DNA of 64,000 nucleotides from Flaviflexus huanghaiensis (GCF_014118685.1 NZ_JACFAK010000002.1:1-64000), one strand, 5' to 3'; positions 26,169-35,201 are shown, counted from the stretch's first letter. Notes: generated by a model from the letters alone, not told the origin. Translations and numbers: made by a program.

Positions 26169-28781
26169 TCAGTGCACGTCGACATCGAGGCGGGCATGCT
26201 TGCCTCGCGAGCGCACATCCGGCCCCTCCTCAGTTACCGCAGGGCGTTCGAGCGACGATCCTTCGACATCAACGCTGGGAAGAATCTTGTCGAGCCAGCG
26301 CGGTATCCACCATGACTTCTCGCCGAGAAGTGCAAGCAGAGCGGGGATGAGTGCCATGCGGACGACGAAGGCATCGAGGACGACACCAATGGCGAGTCCG
26401 AAGCCGATGGGCCGGACCATCGACAGCTCGGAGAAAATGAATCCTGCGAAGACGGAGAACATGATGAGGGCCGCAGCGATGACAACCGACCGGGCCGCGT
26501 AGAGCCCATCGACGACGGCCGCTCTTGCGGGGCGCCCATGCACCCACGCCTCCCTCATTCCGGTCGTGAGGAATAGTTGATAGTCCATCGCCAGCCCGAA
26601 GAGGATGCCGACCATGATCGTCGGCAGGAACGACAGGATCGGGCCCGGATTGTGAACTCCGAACACGGAACCGAGCCAGCCCCACTGGTAGATCGCGACA
26701 ACCGCGCCCATCGCCGCCAGAACGGAGAAGAGGAAGCCTGCGGTCGCGGCGAGCGGGACGAGGATCGAGCGGAACACGATGACGAGAAGGACGAAGGAGA
26801 TCGCGATAATGAGGGAGAGGTAGACGGGCAAAGCATCACCCAGGTTCTCCGACACATCGATCTGCATTGCAGTCTGGCCGGTCACCTCGATCGGAATTGA
26901 GTACCCGTCGATCTCCATCGGTGACATTCCGCGGATGAGCTCGACAAGTTCCTCTGTCTCGACATCGGAGGGACCGCTCGCTCCAATCAGCTGGAAGACA
27001 GCAAGGTCGCCGCTGTCGGAGACGCCAGCAGGAAGGACAGAGACGATCTCGTCGCTGGTGAACAGCCTCTCACCGACGTCGAGGATGATCTCCTCACGCT
27101 GAGCTTCCTCGAGCTCTGGCAGATCAGCCGCGACGATGTGGGGGCCGTTGAAACCGGGACCAAACGCCTCTGACGTAATCGTGTGGCTCTCGTAGGAATC
27201 GGTGCCGCGAGGTTCGTTGGACCCGTCAGGCAGGCCAAGTCTCATCGAGAAGAATGGAATCGCCAGGACACCGAGAAGAACGATCGACAGCGCGGCCGTC
27301 AACCACGGTAGCCGGACAGGCGCTGGAACGGGATGCAGATGACCGCCCTTGTCTTCAGGTTCTTCCGCGTGCCGATGCTTCCTTGGAAGGACCCTGCGGC
27401 CAAGCAAGTGAAGGATGGCGGGGGTCAGCGTGAGGGTAAGGAGAATGGCGATGAAAACAGCCATCGCTGCGACATTGCCGAGTACCCCAAGGAACGGTAT
27501 GCCGATGACATTGAGAGCGACAAGGGCTGTGATGACGGTGAGGCCCGCGAAGACAACAGCGTTCCCAGACGTGCCGACAGCAAGACCGATCGACTCATCG
27601 ATCGAGAACGACTGCCGCAATTGCTGACGGTGCCTATTGACGACGAAGAGGGTGTAATCGATGCCAACAGCGAGCCCGAGCATGATGCCGAGAATGGGAG
27701 AGATCTGGTGCATATCGACGAAGCCAGCGATACCCATCGACATCATGACGGTGATACCGACCCCGACGAGTGCCGTCAGGATCGGCAGTGCCGCGGTGAT
27801 GACGGTGCGCAGCATGACGAAGAGGACAATTGCCGCGACGAACAGACCAATGACCTCGGCAGGTCCGACAATGTTTGACACGTCCGTGTCGATCCACTGC
27901 GAGAAGTACACGGTGACAGTGTCGAGCGAGGAGCTGATCGCGTCCTGGAGGCTTGCCTTCGTCTCGCTCGTCACAGATAGCGAATCGTCATCGAAGGTCA
28001 CGGTCGCGATGGCGACCGTGCCATCCTCAGACACGACGGAGTAGTCGCCAAGGATTGCGAGCGTGCGCTGTCCAGCCTCGAGCTCTGCGCGCCCTTCGGC
28101 CACCTCGGCCTCGCCCGCCTCGATCTCCGCACGTCCCTCATCGAGTGCCGCCTGCTGGGCGTCAAGCTCCGCTTCCGCTGCATCCAGGGCGGCCCGCTGT
28201 TCGTTGAGCGCCTCGACCTGCGCTGCGATCTCCGGTGGCAGGTTGTCCGCCGGGACGTCGGGGATCTGCTCGAACGCGTCGTCGAGTTGTGCTCGACCAG
28301 CCTCGAGCTCCGCCCGCCCCGCATCCAGTTGCTCCTGGCCTTGCTGCGTCTGCTCGCGAGCGGCCTCGAGCTCAGCGGCGGCTGCATCGAGCTGCTCTGC
28401 GCCTTCTTCGGCCTCAGCGATCTGCGCGGCCATCATCTCCCGCGTCTGGAAGGGATCGAGGATTTCATACACTCCCTCGACGCTCTCTCCAGCTTCCAGC
28501 GCGGCTGAAATCTCCGCCTGCTGTTCCTCATCGAGCGCGCTACCGTCCGCGGACACGAATGTCATTGTCCCCGTGCCCCGCGCGGCCGCCGGCAGCTCCT
28601 CCTCGAGGCGGTCTGCAAGATCCTGGGAGCGAGTGCCAGGGATCGTGAGAGCCGTCGAGTACTCGCCGCCGCCAAACGTCCCGAACAGGACAGCGGCAAC
28701 GAGGGCGACGACCCAGAAGATGATCGTGACTGGAGCGTGTGTGGCGCTGAGGCGGCCGAGCCTCTGGAGGAGTTTCGCCAT
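26169..28781 (-). CDS. MMPL/RND-family membrane transporter
   Basis: 870 residues. There are twelve helices in the RND arrangement (1+5, 1+5), two outer domains, and the MMPL core helices LGLAVGIDYTLFVVNRHR and ILFGLAMDYQLFLTTGMREA. The first outer domain carries a long Ala/Glu/Gln coiled coil (about 115-250) with A-E-L-E-A-G-R-A-like repeats. Such proteins export lipids or amphiphilic drugs. AAAGG precedes the ATG. The tetR gene lies 21 bp upstream on the same strand, so the transporter is probably controlled by that TetR through the operator at 29420. Confidence 0.9.
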   Translation of the reverse strand: MAKLLQRLGRLSATHAPVTIIFWVVALVAAVLFGTFGGGEYSTALTIPGTRSQDLADRLEEELPAAARGTGTMTFVSADGSALDEEQQAEISAALEAGESVEGVYEILDPFQTREMMAAQIAEAEEGAEQLDAAAAELEAAREQTQQGQEQLDAGRAELEAGRAQLDDAFEQIPDVPADNLPPEIAAQVEALNEQRAALDAAEAELDAQQAALDEGRAEIEAGEAEVAEGRAELEAGQRTLAILGDYSVVSEDGTVAIATVTFDDDSLSVTSETKASLQDAISSSLDTVTVYFSQWIDTDVSNIVGPAEVIGLFVAAIVLFVMLRTVITAALPILTALVGVGITVMMSMGIAGFVDMHQISPILGIMLGLAVGIDYTLFVVNRHRQQLRQSFSIDESIGLAVGTSGNAVVFAGLTVITALVALNVIGIPFLGVLGNVAAMAVFIAILLTLTLTPAILHLLGRRVLPRKHRHAEEPEDKGGHLHPVPAPVRLPWLTAALSIVLLGVLAIPFFSMRLGLPDGSNEPRGTDSYESHTITSEAFGPGFNGPHIVAADLPELEEAQREEIILDVGERLFTSDEIVSVLPAGVSDSGDLAVFQLIGASGPSDVETEELVELIRGMSPMEIDGYSIPIEVTGQTAMQIDVSENLGDALPVYLSLIIAISFVLLVIVFRSILVPLAATAGFLFSVLAAMGAVVAIYQWGWLGSVFGVHNPGPILSFLPTIMVGILFGLAMDYQLFLTTGMREAWVHGRPARAAVVDGLYAARSVVIAAALIMFSVFAGFIFSELSMVRPIGFGLAIGVVLDAFVVRMALIPALLALLGEKSWWIPRWLDKILPSVDVEGSSLERPAVTEEGPDVRSRGKHARLDVDVH

Positions 28782-28802
28782 GGTGAGCCTTTCGGGTGGG
28801 AG

Positions 28803-29399
28803 CTACCGGTCGAGGGATCGGTGACCGGTACGGATAAGTTCAAGAGCGCGAGCGACAAGACTGTTCCAGCGAGCGCGGCTCGGATCGTCACGACTGAGCC
28901 AGATCGCATGCGCTGTCTGGACGGCGCTGATGATCGCGTTTGAGACGAAATGAATGTCGATCGGATCAATGTCCATCGCATGCCCAATGACCTCGCCGAG
29001 CTGGCACGCGACCTGGTCGACGAGGTCGCTTGCCCAGAGGACGGTGTCGGATTTCTGCTGGTCGCGGGACAGAACCTCGCCGATGTGGCTGATAATGGCG
29101 AACGCCTCGTCGCCCTGCAAAATCTCCACTGCACTATGAATGAGATCGTCGACCGATCCGAGGTTGAGTGCGGCGAGATGGCCGAGGATGGGGTCGATCC
29201 TGGCGGTCAGATATGCATGCACGGCGTCAGCCGTCGACGGGAAATGGTTGAAGATCGACCGGCGAGACACCCCAGCGCGATCAGCAAGCTCAGCTGCCGT
29301 GAAGTTCCCGATGCCGCGACTGGTCGCCAGTTCACCGGCCGCCGCGATGATGGCGCGCCGGTTTTTCTCCTTCACGGATTCTGTCTGCGGCTCAAACAC
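28803..29399 (-). CDS. TetR-family transcriptional repressor
   Basis: 198 residues from a GTG at 29399. The N-terminal helix-turn-helix (FTAAELADRAGVSRRSIFNHFPS) is clear; the rest is a ligand-binding helical domain. I chose this start because a -10 (TATAGT, 29412-29407) ends 7 nt before it and no ribosome-binding site is seen; the GTG three codons earlier overlaps the -10. A palindromic operator covers the -35, so autorepression together with the downstream MMPL transporter is likely. The ligand is unknown. Confidence 0.88.
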   Translation of the reverse strand: MFEPQTESVKEKNRRAIIAAAGELATSRGIGNFTAAELADRAGVSRRSIFNHFPSTADAVHAYLTARIDPILGHLAALNLGSVDDLIHSAVEILQGDEAFAIISHIGEVLSRDQQKSDTVLWASDLVDQVACQLGEVIGHAMDIDPIDIHFVSNAIISAVQTAHAIWLSRDDPSRARWNSLVARALELIRTGHRSLDR

Positions 29400-29406
29400 G
29401 GGTCCC

Positions 29407-29438
29407 ACTATAGGTAGTCATTTGCACTGAGTGCAAAT
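29407..29438 (-). promoter_or_regulatory. tetR-mmpL promoter and palindromic operator
   Basis: A 19-bp perfect palindrome ATTTGCACTGAGTGCAAAT (29420-29438, 9-bp arms) overlaps a -35 TTGCAC (29436-29431). The -10 TATAGT (29412-29407) follows with an 18-bp spacer. Repressor bound there would block RNA polymerase. Confidence 0.8.
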
Positions 29439-29612
29439 AGCGACTGGACTCGCGATGCACCGTGGGCAACACACCAATGCGCCTCATACGCCGTCTTGCG
29501 TGCGAGCGGCTTCAGTCATTGCAATAAGCGATACGGCGATGATCATTCGGAACACGGTCACCGCCGAACACACACTCTCGCGCCGGACGTCATGTCGACA
29601 CTGACGTCCCCT

Positions 29613-29640
29613 TTGTCCAGATCGCCGGATTCCGTAGGCT
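29613..29640 (+). promoter_or_regulatory. Promoter of the CueP-like gene (leaderless)
   Basis: TTGTCC (29613-29618), 16-bp spacer and TAGGCT (29635-29640), ending 6 nt before the ATG at 29647. No ribosome-binding site. Confidence 0.55.
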
Positions 29641-29646
29641 GTCATC

Positions 29647-30216
29647 ATGGCAAAGAAGCAGATCATCACCGTGTCCATCGCCTTCCTTGCGTTGTCGGCA
29701 TGCGGGGAGTCTGGCTCGTCCGAAGAGTCGGCGGAGGACCAGGCAGCGTCGTTTGAGTCCGTTGCGTCATGGGACGGCGTTGAGATCGTCGACCGTCTCG
29801 ACCGGATGCCGAGGGCGGAGCGCCCCCAGACGCTCATGGCATCAGTCCGCTCGGATGAGGTTCTCCTCACCGACCTGTCGACGGGCGAAGAAGCCGCTAT
29901 CGACCTTCCTCATGATGAGTTCTACTTGTCTTTTGCTCCGTACCTCACCCGAACACACGACTGCTACTATCACTCGCTTACGACGTGCACGGGTGAGCTC
30001 TTTAACGAAGAAGTGGACGTGACGATCGTGTCCGACGAGGGGGAGGTGCTAGTCGATGACACTCTTGACGTGTTCGACAATGGCTTTGTCGGCCTGTGGC
30101 TCCCCGCGGACATCGAAGCGACTCTGACGGTCCAGTATGATGGCAAGACCGGCACGGCCGAGATCGGTACGGGCGACGACAACCCCACCTGCCTGACGAC
30201 GGTTCAGCTGAAATAG
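29647..30216 (+). CDS. cueP: CueP-family copper-binding lipoprotein
   Basis: 189 residues. A short signal peptide ends in the lipobox L-S-A-C (C19), so it is a lipoprotein outside the membrane. The mature part matches CueP: ERPQTLMASVR, FYLSFAPY, then HDCYYHSLTTCTGEL, NGFVGLWLP and NPTCLTT. The three Cys in the mature part and nearby His are the family's metal ligands. CueP holds periplasmic copper in Salmonella. No copper ATPase or regulator lies next to it. Confidence 0.82.
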   Translation: MAKKQIITVSIAFLALSACGESGSSEESAEDQAASFESVASWDGVEIVDRLDRMPRAERPQTLMASVRSDEVLLTDLSTGEEAAIDLPHDEFYLSFAPYLTRTHDCYYHSLTTCTGELFNEEVDVTIVSDEGEVLVDDTLDVFDNGFVGLWLPADIEATLTVQYDGKTGTAEIGTGDDNPTCLTTVQLK

Positions 30217-30257
30217 GCTCCCGCCCGTGTCGGCACGACGAGGCGACGGGATGGACA

Positions 30258-30980
30258 ATGAAGGCATCACTCGAGGAACAGCAGGCTCTTATCGACCTTG
30301 TCGACATTGATCGAGAACTTGGTCGACTCACGTACGCGCTGACGACCCTGCCCGTCTACGGTGAACTCGAGGCCGCGGAATCGGCGCTTGGGGTTGCGAA
30401 GAAGCAGGCTGCCGATCATGAGGCTGCTCGGCCTGCGATCGAGCAGATCATCGCCGACTGCGGGTCGAAGACCGAGCAACTGTCCGCCTCGATCGATCGT
30501 AAGCAGGGACAGCTCGAATCGGGAGAGAACATGGACTCCCGTCAGCTCCTCATCCTCCAGGGCGATATCGAGACTCTCAAGGACACCCGAAGCGACACCG
30601 AGACTCAGGAACTCGAGGCCATGGAGAAGCTCGAAGGTCTCGACGAACAGATCGAGCGCGACCATGAGCAGATTGAGCACGCCATGACCGTCCGAGACTC
30701 TCTTGCGGAGAGGAAGGCAGCCGAGGTCGCTGACCTCGAGAACGAGATTGCCGGCGTTCGTTCTCGTCGTCAGGAGCTCACCTCGACAATCTCCCCGGTC
30801 CTTCTCGACGCCTATGAGGAATCTCGCGCGATGGGAGGTTTCGGTGTCGTTGTCATGACTCAGGATGGGGCAGTCGATGGAGGGCTTGATCTGTCGCTCA
30901 CCGAATTCGAAAAGATCACGTCGCTTCCCGATGACGAGGTCTACGTGACCGAAGAGGGTGCGGTCGTCATTCGCCGCTAA
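30258..30980 (+). CDS. Zn-ribbon-family coiled-coil protein (Rv2229c-like) without its cysteines
   Basis: 240 residues. Residues about 10-180 form a long charged coiled coil. The C-terminal ~55 residues align with the zinc ribbon of the DUF164/Rv2229c family, but every Cys is replaced: the first C-x2-C position reads A-V-D-G and the second T-E-E-G. There is no Cys before the stop other than one in the coiled coil (A-D-C-G). The protein still ends like the family (VVIRR). Neighbouring NIF3 supports the assignment. Function unknown. Confidence 0.75.
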   Translation: MKASLEEQQALIDLVDIDRELGRLTYALTTLPVYGELEAAESALGVAKKQAADHEAARPAIEQIIADCGSKTEQLSASIDRKQGQLESGENMDSRQLLILQGDIETLKDTRSDTETQELEAMEKLEGLDEQIERDHEQIEHAMTVRDSLAERKAAEVADLENEIAGVRSRRQELTSTISPVLLDAYEESRAMGGFGVVVMTQDGAVDGGLDLSLTEFEKITSLPDDEVYVTEEGAVVIRR

Positions 30981-31005
30981 GTGCATCGCACGCGGGCAAA
31001 GGCCT

Positions 31006-31785
31006 TCACGTCGCCTTCTCGACAGTCGCCTTCTCGACAACGGTGAGCGTCAGCCGCCGCCCCCTACCCGTCAATTCGATGTCGCCGATAAGAGGGTCAT
31101 TGAGCATGGCGAGATGGGCGAGCTCTTCAGCCGTGCCGGGCGGGGACTCTGCTCGCAGAGCAAGTCCCGTGAAAACGCCCCGGTAGTGCTTGGCGTTGTG
31201 GGTGATGACTTTCCGGGCACCGTTCGTCTCGCGTACGGCGCCGATCGTCACATGCACCGCCGAAGCGGGCGGCTTCCACCCCGCATAATCAGCGGACCGA
31301 CCATCGATGACAAGCTCGCCCTCAGCCCTGTCATCGAGATGCTTCCACAGCGGTCGCCACCGGGACTTCGGAGTGCCTCCCGGCAACTTCACCCCCATTT
31401 TCAATCGGTATCGCGGAATGAGGTCAGCAGGCGATGTTGCCCCGAACAACGCAGAGAAGATGAGGACGCTGTCCTTGGCGCGGGCCAGTGCCCGGGGGCT
31501 CAGATTCGCGAAGTCGGCCGCCTGATAGAGGACACCGGCATAGACCTCATGAGCGGGCGCACATGGCTGGTGACTCAGCCGCCGTTGGGCAACGATCTCG
31601 TCCGCCACCGACGCACCAACCGTGAGGATGTCGGCAGCGTCGTCTCGCCGGCTCACGTGCTCGATCTCGTCGACAAGACTGCGCCGAAGGTCAGTGAAAG
31701 CGGGAATCGACAAGGATGCGAGGTCAAGGGTCGGCCCGGTTGGAGGGGCGGTTTTACCTTCCGAGGGCGGCAGGGCGATGAGCAC
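31006..31785 (-). CDS. yaaA: YaaA/DUF328 peroxide-stress family protein
   Basis: 259 residues from a GTG at 31785. Family signatures: MLIALPPSEGKT at the N-terminus, YAGVLYQAADF, ILSALFG-like VLIFSALFGATSPADLIPRYRL and NAKHYRGVF. In E. coli YaaA lowers free iron and limits oxidative DNA damage during H2O2 stress. The C-terminus ends V-E-K-A-T twice because of a 15-bp tandem duplication. Its -10 TAGACT suggests a leaderless message. Confidence 0.88.
   Translation of the reverse strand: MLIALPPSEGKTAPPTGPTLDLASLSIPAFTDLRRSLVDEIEHVSRRDDAADILTVGASVADEIVAQRRLSHQPCAPAHEVYAGVLYQAADFANLSPRALARAKDSVLIFSALFGATSPADLIPRYRLKMGVKLPGGTPKSRWRPLWKHLDDRAEGELVIDGRSADYAGWKPPASAVHVTIGAVRETNGARKVITHNAKHYRGVFTGLALRAESPPGTAEELAHLAMLNDPLIGDIELTGRGRRLTLTVVEKATVEKAT
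31010..31039 (-). repeat. 15-bp tandem duplication at the 3' end of yaaA
   Basis: GTCGCCTTCTCGACA occurs twice in direct succession (31010-31024, 31025-31039) and adds one VEKAT unit to the protein's C-terminus. Confidence 0.85.
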
Positions 31786-31791
31786 CCGACC

Positions 31792-31797
31792 AGTCTA
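31792..31797 (-). promoter_or_regulatory. -10 box TAGACT for yaaA (leaderless)
   Basis: TAGACT on the minus strand ends 6 nt before the GTG at 31785; no ribosome-binding site. Confidence 0.6.
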
Positions 31798-31999
31798 CTT
31801 GGGTACCGCGTACACCCTCGTCACTCGAGTCGTGGCAACATTCGGATATCGTCACGAGTTTCTTCCACTGCGCTTTCGCAGGAGCGCGCAGCTCCCGTTC
31901 GTGCTGTCGTCTCGGCATTGGTGTTCTGTCGGCACGAGTCGTTACCGCAACCGCAGGTGCTCGGAACACCGATTGTTAGGTTGCGTCTCGGCGGGCGAG

Positions 32000-32005
32000 T
32001 AGAAT
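32000..32005 (+). promoter_or_regulatory. -10 box TAGAAT for rnpB
   Basis: TAGAAT ends about 7 nt before the base of the P1 helix of RNase P RNA, the expected distance to the mature or near-mature 5' end. Confidence 0.55.
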
Positions 32006-32010
32006 GGAGG

Positions 32011-32362
32011 GCGGACAAGCTGGCCAGGCGGCCGCGGCACCACGGTGTCGAGGAACGTCCGGGCTCCATAGAGCACGGTAGTGGGTAACGCCCACCCGAG
32101 GTAACTCGCGGGATAGTGCCACAGAAAGCAAACCGCCGTCACAGGTAAGGGTGAAAGGGTGAGGTAAGAGCTCACCGCGGACCGGGTGACCGGGACGGCA
32201 CGGTAAACCCCACCGGGAGCAAGGCCAGACAGTCGGCTCAATGTTGCTCGCACACGGGCTCCGCCCGGGCCGACGGGTAGGCTGCTAGAGGTGTGTGGCA
32301 ACACGCACCCCAGATGGATGGTCGCCCTAGACAGAACCCGGCGTATCGGCCAGCTTGTCCCT
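32011..32362 (+). ncRNA. rnpB: RNase P RNA, bacterial type A
   Basis: The catalytic RNA that trims tRNA 5' leaders. The ends pair as P1: GGACAAGCTGGCC (32013-32025) with GGCCAGCTTGTCC (32348-32360). Conserved core segments appear in order: GAGGAACGTCCGGGCTCC (P4 5' strand region), GAGGTAACTCGCGG, ACAGAAAGCAAACCGCC, AAGGGTGAAAGGGTG, and GACAGAACCCGGCGTATCGG (P4 3' strand region). About 350 nt is normal for a high-GC type A RNA. It lies between yaaA (divergent) and the NIF3 gene. Confidence 0.95.
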
Positions 32363-32409
32363 CACATCACCACCCAGACTGCCGCATCCCGACGGAGGTG
32401 CGGCCGCGT

Positions 32410-32415
32410 TAGACT
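32410..32415 (+). promoter_or_regulatory. -10 box TAGACT for the NIF3 gene (leaderless)
   Basis: TAGACT ends 6 nt before the ATG at 32422; no ribosome-binding site. A weak GCCGCA/TGCGGC dyad (32381-32404) between rnpB and this box may help end rnpB transcription. Confidence 0.6.
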
Positions 32416-32421
32416 CTCACC

Positions 32422-33210
32422 ATGTTGGTACGAGACGTCATTGAAGCCATGGAAGCCCTGTGCCCGCCCTCGTTGGCGGAGGACTGGGATGCGGTCGGCC
32501 TTGTCGCTGGCAGTCCCGACTGGGAGGCGAAGAGAATTCTCCTTGCGGTCGACCCGTGCGAGGCAACAGTGCGGGAGGCGATCGGCGGCGAGCATGACAT
32601 GTTGCTCACGCACCATCCCCTCTACCTGCGCGGAACGTCGACCGTCGGCGCCCATACCGCCAAAGGTGCGTGGGTCACCGACCTCATCAGAGCCGGGGTC
32701 GCGCTGTATGCAGCCCACACGAACGCTGATTCGTGGGGCACTGCCCAGGCAATGGCCGACCTCGTCGGCATCGACAATGCTCGCCCGCTTGTGCCAAGCG
32801 ACGACGATCCGAGTCTTGGTCTCGGCCGGATAGGCAAAATCCAGCCGAAGACACTCGGTGAACTAGCGGATCGGATAGGGGCGCTTCTACCCAAGACCCC
32901 CGCGGGTATCCTCGTTGCCGGCGACGAATCAGCTGTCGTTGAAACAGTTGCTGTCAGCCCCGGCTCAGGCGACTCGTTCCTTAGCCTCGTCAGTAGCGTC
33001 GGCGCCGACGTTTATGTCACTGCCGACCTGCGCCACCATCCGGCAACCGACCACCTGTGGGCGGGCGGCCCCGCCCTCATCAGCCCGACGCACTATGCCT
33101 CCGAATGGCCGCTGTTGCCACGGCTCGCGAGTGCGCTCAATAGGATGCTTCCCGGTCTCGTGACCGATGTGTCGACGATCGTGACAGACGCATGGGTGAG
33201 CCGCCGCTGA
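32422..33210 (+). CDS. NIF3-like dinuclear metal centre protein
   Basis: 262 residues. Metal ligands of the family are visible: LLTHHPLY, HTNAD and the C-terminal THYASEW (H-x3-E). The N-terminus (VIEAMEALCPPSLAEDWDAVGL) is typical. NIF3/YbgI proteins form hexameric toroids with two metals; they have been tied to GTP cyclohydrolase-like folds and other roles, but their general function is unsettled. The gene is compact, without the central domain seen in longer family members. Confidence 0.9.
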   Translation: MLVRDVIEAMEALCPPSLAEDWDAVGLVAGSPDWEAKRILLAVDPCEATVREAIGGEHDMLLTHHPLYLRGTSTVGAHTAKGAWVTDLIRAGVALYAAHTNADSWGTAQAMADLVGIDNARPLVPSDDDPSLGLGRIGKIQPKTLGELADRIGALLPKTPAGILVAGDESAVVETVAVSPGSGDSFLSLVSSVGADVYVTADLRHHPATDHLWAGGPALISPTHYASEWPLLPRLASALNRMLPGLVTDVSTIVTDAWVSRR

Positions 33211-33291
33211 TGCTATCGACGGGGGCCGTGCCTCACACGTGCTGAGAGACGTCCGAAGGCGCGCACCTGAGGCTACGAGAACGACGGAGAT

Positions 33292-34098
33292 TTACCGTTT
33301 CTTTTTCTTCTTCGTTGCGGTTGCTTGCGCTTCGGCAAGATCGCGGATCCTCGCCGCTCGTGCGGCGAGCGCCGCGGCGCCGATGATGCCAGCGGAGTTC
33401 TTCAATGTCGCGGGGACGATAGGGGCTCGTGTCTTCAGGAGCGGGAGGAAGTTGTTCGCGTCTTTCGAGATTCCGCCTCCAACGATGATGAGATCGAGGT
33501 TGAGCAGGAGCTCGAATTGGGAGTAGACGTCCTCAAGGCGCGCCGCCCATTCCTCCCAGGACAGACCCTCCCGTTCCTTGACGGAGGAAGCCGCCCAGTG
33601 TTCAGCCTCTTTCCCATTCGGGAGTGTGAGGTGACCGAACTCGGTGTTGGGGACGAGCTCATGGTTGACGACGAGAGCGGACCCGATGCCGGTCCCGAGA
33701 GTCGTGACAAGGATGGGGCCCGGGATACCCTTGGCGGCGCCGTATTCCGCCTCGCCATAGCCGGCAGCATCAGCATCGTTGACAACCGTGACATCTCGGC
33801 CTAGATAGGTCCGAAACAGTGTTTCGACGTTCGTTCCCACCCAATCTCCGTGAAGGTTCGCCATCCACGTCACCTCGCCATGGATGACGGGGGCTGGCAG
33901 GGCAACGCCAACGGGGATGCCGGGGCTTGGATCGAAGTGATCGACGATCTTCTTGACGGTTGCCGCGACGTTCTCCGGGGTCGAGACCTCCGGGGTTGGA
34001 ATGCGGTAGCGCTTGCCGATGAGGGAGCCGGTCTTGAGGTTGACGGGGGCTCCCTTGATACCGGAGCCGCCGATATCGATTCCGAAAGCAGTCTTCAT
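33292..34098 (-). CDS. ppgK: Polyphosphate glucokinase
   Basis: 268 residues, ROK family. The N-terminal phosphate loop is [25 protein letters not shown] carries the catalytic Asp, and [11 protein letters not shown] is the second phosphate motif. Length and order match actinobacterial PpgK, which phosphorylates glucose with polyphosphate or ATP. The protein ends in K-K-K-K-K-R, a basic tail that might favour polyphosphate. Its ATG overlaps the stop of the methionine aminopeptidase gene, so the two are coupled. Confidence 0.93.
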   Translation of the reverse strand: MKTAFGIDIGGSGIKGAPVNLKTGSLIGKRYRIPTPEVSTPENVAATVKKIVDHFDPSPGIPVGVALPAPVIHGEVTWMANLHGDWVGTNVETLFRTYLGRDVTVVNDADAAGYGEAEYGAAKGIPGPILVTTLGTGIGSALVVNHELVPNTEFGHLTLPNGKEAEHWAASSVKEREGLSWEEWAARLEDVYSQFELLLNLDLIIVGGGISKDANNFLPLLKTRAPIVPATLKNSAGIIGAAALAARAARIRDLAEAQATATKKKKKR

Positions 34099-34967
34099 GG
34101 CAGTGTGAGAATCTCCGCTCCGCCGTCCGTGACGACGATGGTGTGTTCGAACTGGGCGGTACGGCCGCGATCCTTCGTCAAAACCGTCCACCCGTCATCC
34201 CACTGGTCCCACGCGATGGTGCCAAGGGTCAGCATCGGCTCGATAGTGAACACCATGCCTGGCACCATGACGGTGTCGTAGCGAGGTGCGGTGTCATAGT
34301 GAGGGACGATAAGACCCGAGTGGAAGGCCTCTCCAACGCCGTGGCCGGTGAAGTCCTCAACAACCCCGTAGTGGAAGCGTTTCGCATAGGCCTCAATGAC
34401 GCGGCCGATGACGTTGATGGCGCGGCCCGGCTTGACCGCTTTGATCGCGCGTTCCAGTGCCGTCTTTGTCCGTTCGATAAGGAGTGCTGACTCTTCATCA
34501 ATCTGCCCAACAGGGAACGTTGCGTTCGTGTCCCCGTGTACACCATCCCGGTACGCGGTGATGTCGATGTTGACGATGTCGCCCTCATGAAGAACGGTCG
34601 AGTCGGGGATGCCGTGGCAGATCACTTCGTTAACTGAGGTGCACAGGGACTTCGGGAAGCCCATGTAGTCGAGGCTGGAGGGGTAGGCACCGTTGTCGAT
34701 AAGGAAGTCGTGCCCGATTCGGTCCAGTTCATCTGTCGTTATGCCGGGCCGAACGGCGTTGCCAACCTCGGCAAGAGCTTGGGCGGCGAGCCTCGAGGTA
34801 CGCCGGATTCGCTCGATCGTTTCCTCATCTTTCACATCAGAGGCGGTAACGACTTCGGGCCCATCATGGAAGAGGTACTCCGGTCGTTCAATCGACGCGG
34901 GGACGGCCCTTTTCGGAGACAGGGTGCCGGGGACAAGGGTGCCGAGGGGAGCGCGCTGTGCAAGCAT
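34095..34967 (-). CDS. map: Methionine aminopeptidase, type I
   Basis: 290 residues. Metal ligands are in place: [19 protein letters not shown] (two Asp), GHGVGEAFH, the E-P-M-L motif and QFEHTIVVT. The ~45-residue N-terminal extension ([17 protein letters not shown]) is usual in actinobacterial MetAP1c. I set the ATG at 34967 because the -10 (TAAGCT) ends 7 nt before it. It removes the initiator Met from nascent proteins. It shares a tiny divergent spacer with the small SPOR-like gene. Confidence 0.93.
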   Translation of the reverse strand: MLAQRAPLGTLVPGTLSPKRAVPASIERPEYLFHDGPEVVTASDVKDEETIERIRRTSRLAAQALAEVGNAVRPGITTDELDRIGHDFLIDNGAYPSSLDYMGFPKSLCTSVNEVICHGIPDSTVLHEGDIVNIDITAYRDGVHGDTNATFPVGQIDEESALLIERTKTALERAIKAVKPGRAINVIGRVIEAYAKRFHYGVVEDFTGHGVGEAFHSGLIVPHYDTAPRYDTVMVPGMVFTIEPMLTLGTIAWDQWDDGWTVLTKDRGRTAQFEHTIVVTDGGAEILTLP

Positions 34968-34974
34968 AGGACCA

Positions 34975-34980
34975 AGCTTA
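34975..34980 (-). promoter_or_regulatory. -10 box TAAGCT for map (leaderless)
   Basis: TAAGCT on the minus strand ends 7 nt before the ATG at 34967; no ribosome-binding site between them. Confidence 0.45.
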
Positions 34981-34998
34981 GCGTCGAGGAGGCAGGCC

Positions 34999-35193
34999 AT
35001 GGCCAATCGTGAGTACTGGTACAACACAAGAACCGGCGACGTCGAAAAGGGACGCCAATCCAGCTGGGCTGACCTCATGGGCCCTTACGCCACCGAGGAA
35101 GAGGCTCGCGATGCTCTGAAGATCGCGGCTGCAAGGAATAGGGCGTTCGACACTGCGCAGGAGGAGTGGGAGTCGGACTGGGACGACGAGTGA
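34999..35193 (+). CDS. Small SPOR-like conserved actinobacterial protein
   Basis: 64 residues, with AGGAGG 6 nt before the ATG; the frame opens farther upstream, but only antisense to map. It begins [13 protein letters not shown], continues [26 protein letters not shown] and ends very acidic. This is the short protein often annotated 'SPOR domain-containing' in actinomycetes. The beta-alpha repeat [13 protein letters not shown] resembles half a SPOR domain. No signal peptide, so likely cytoplasmic; role unknown. Confidence 0.8.
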   Translation: MANREYWYNTRTGDVEKGRQSSWADLMGPYATEEEARDALKIAAARNRAFDTAQEEWESDWDDE

Positions 35194-35201
35194 GTTGGTA
35201 G

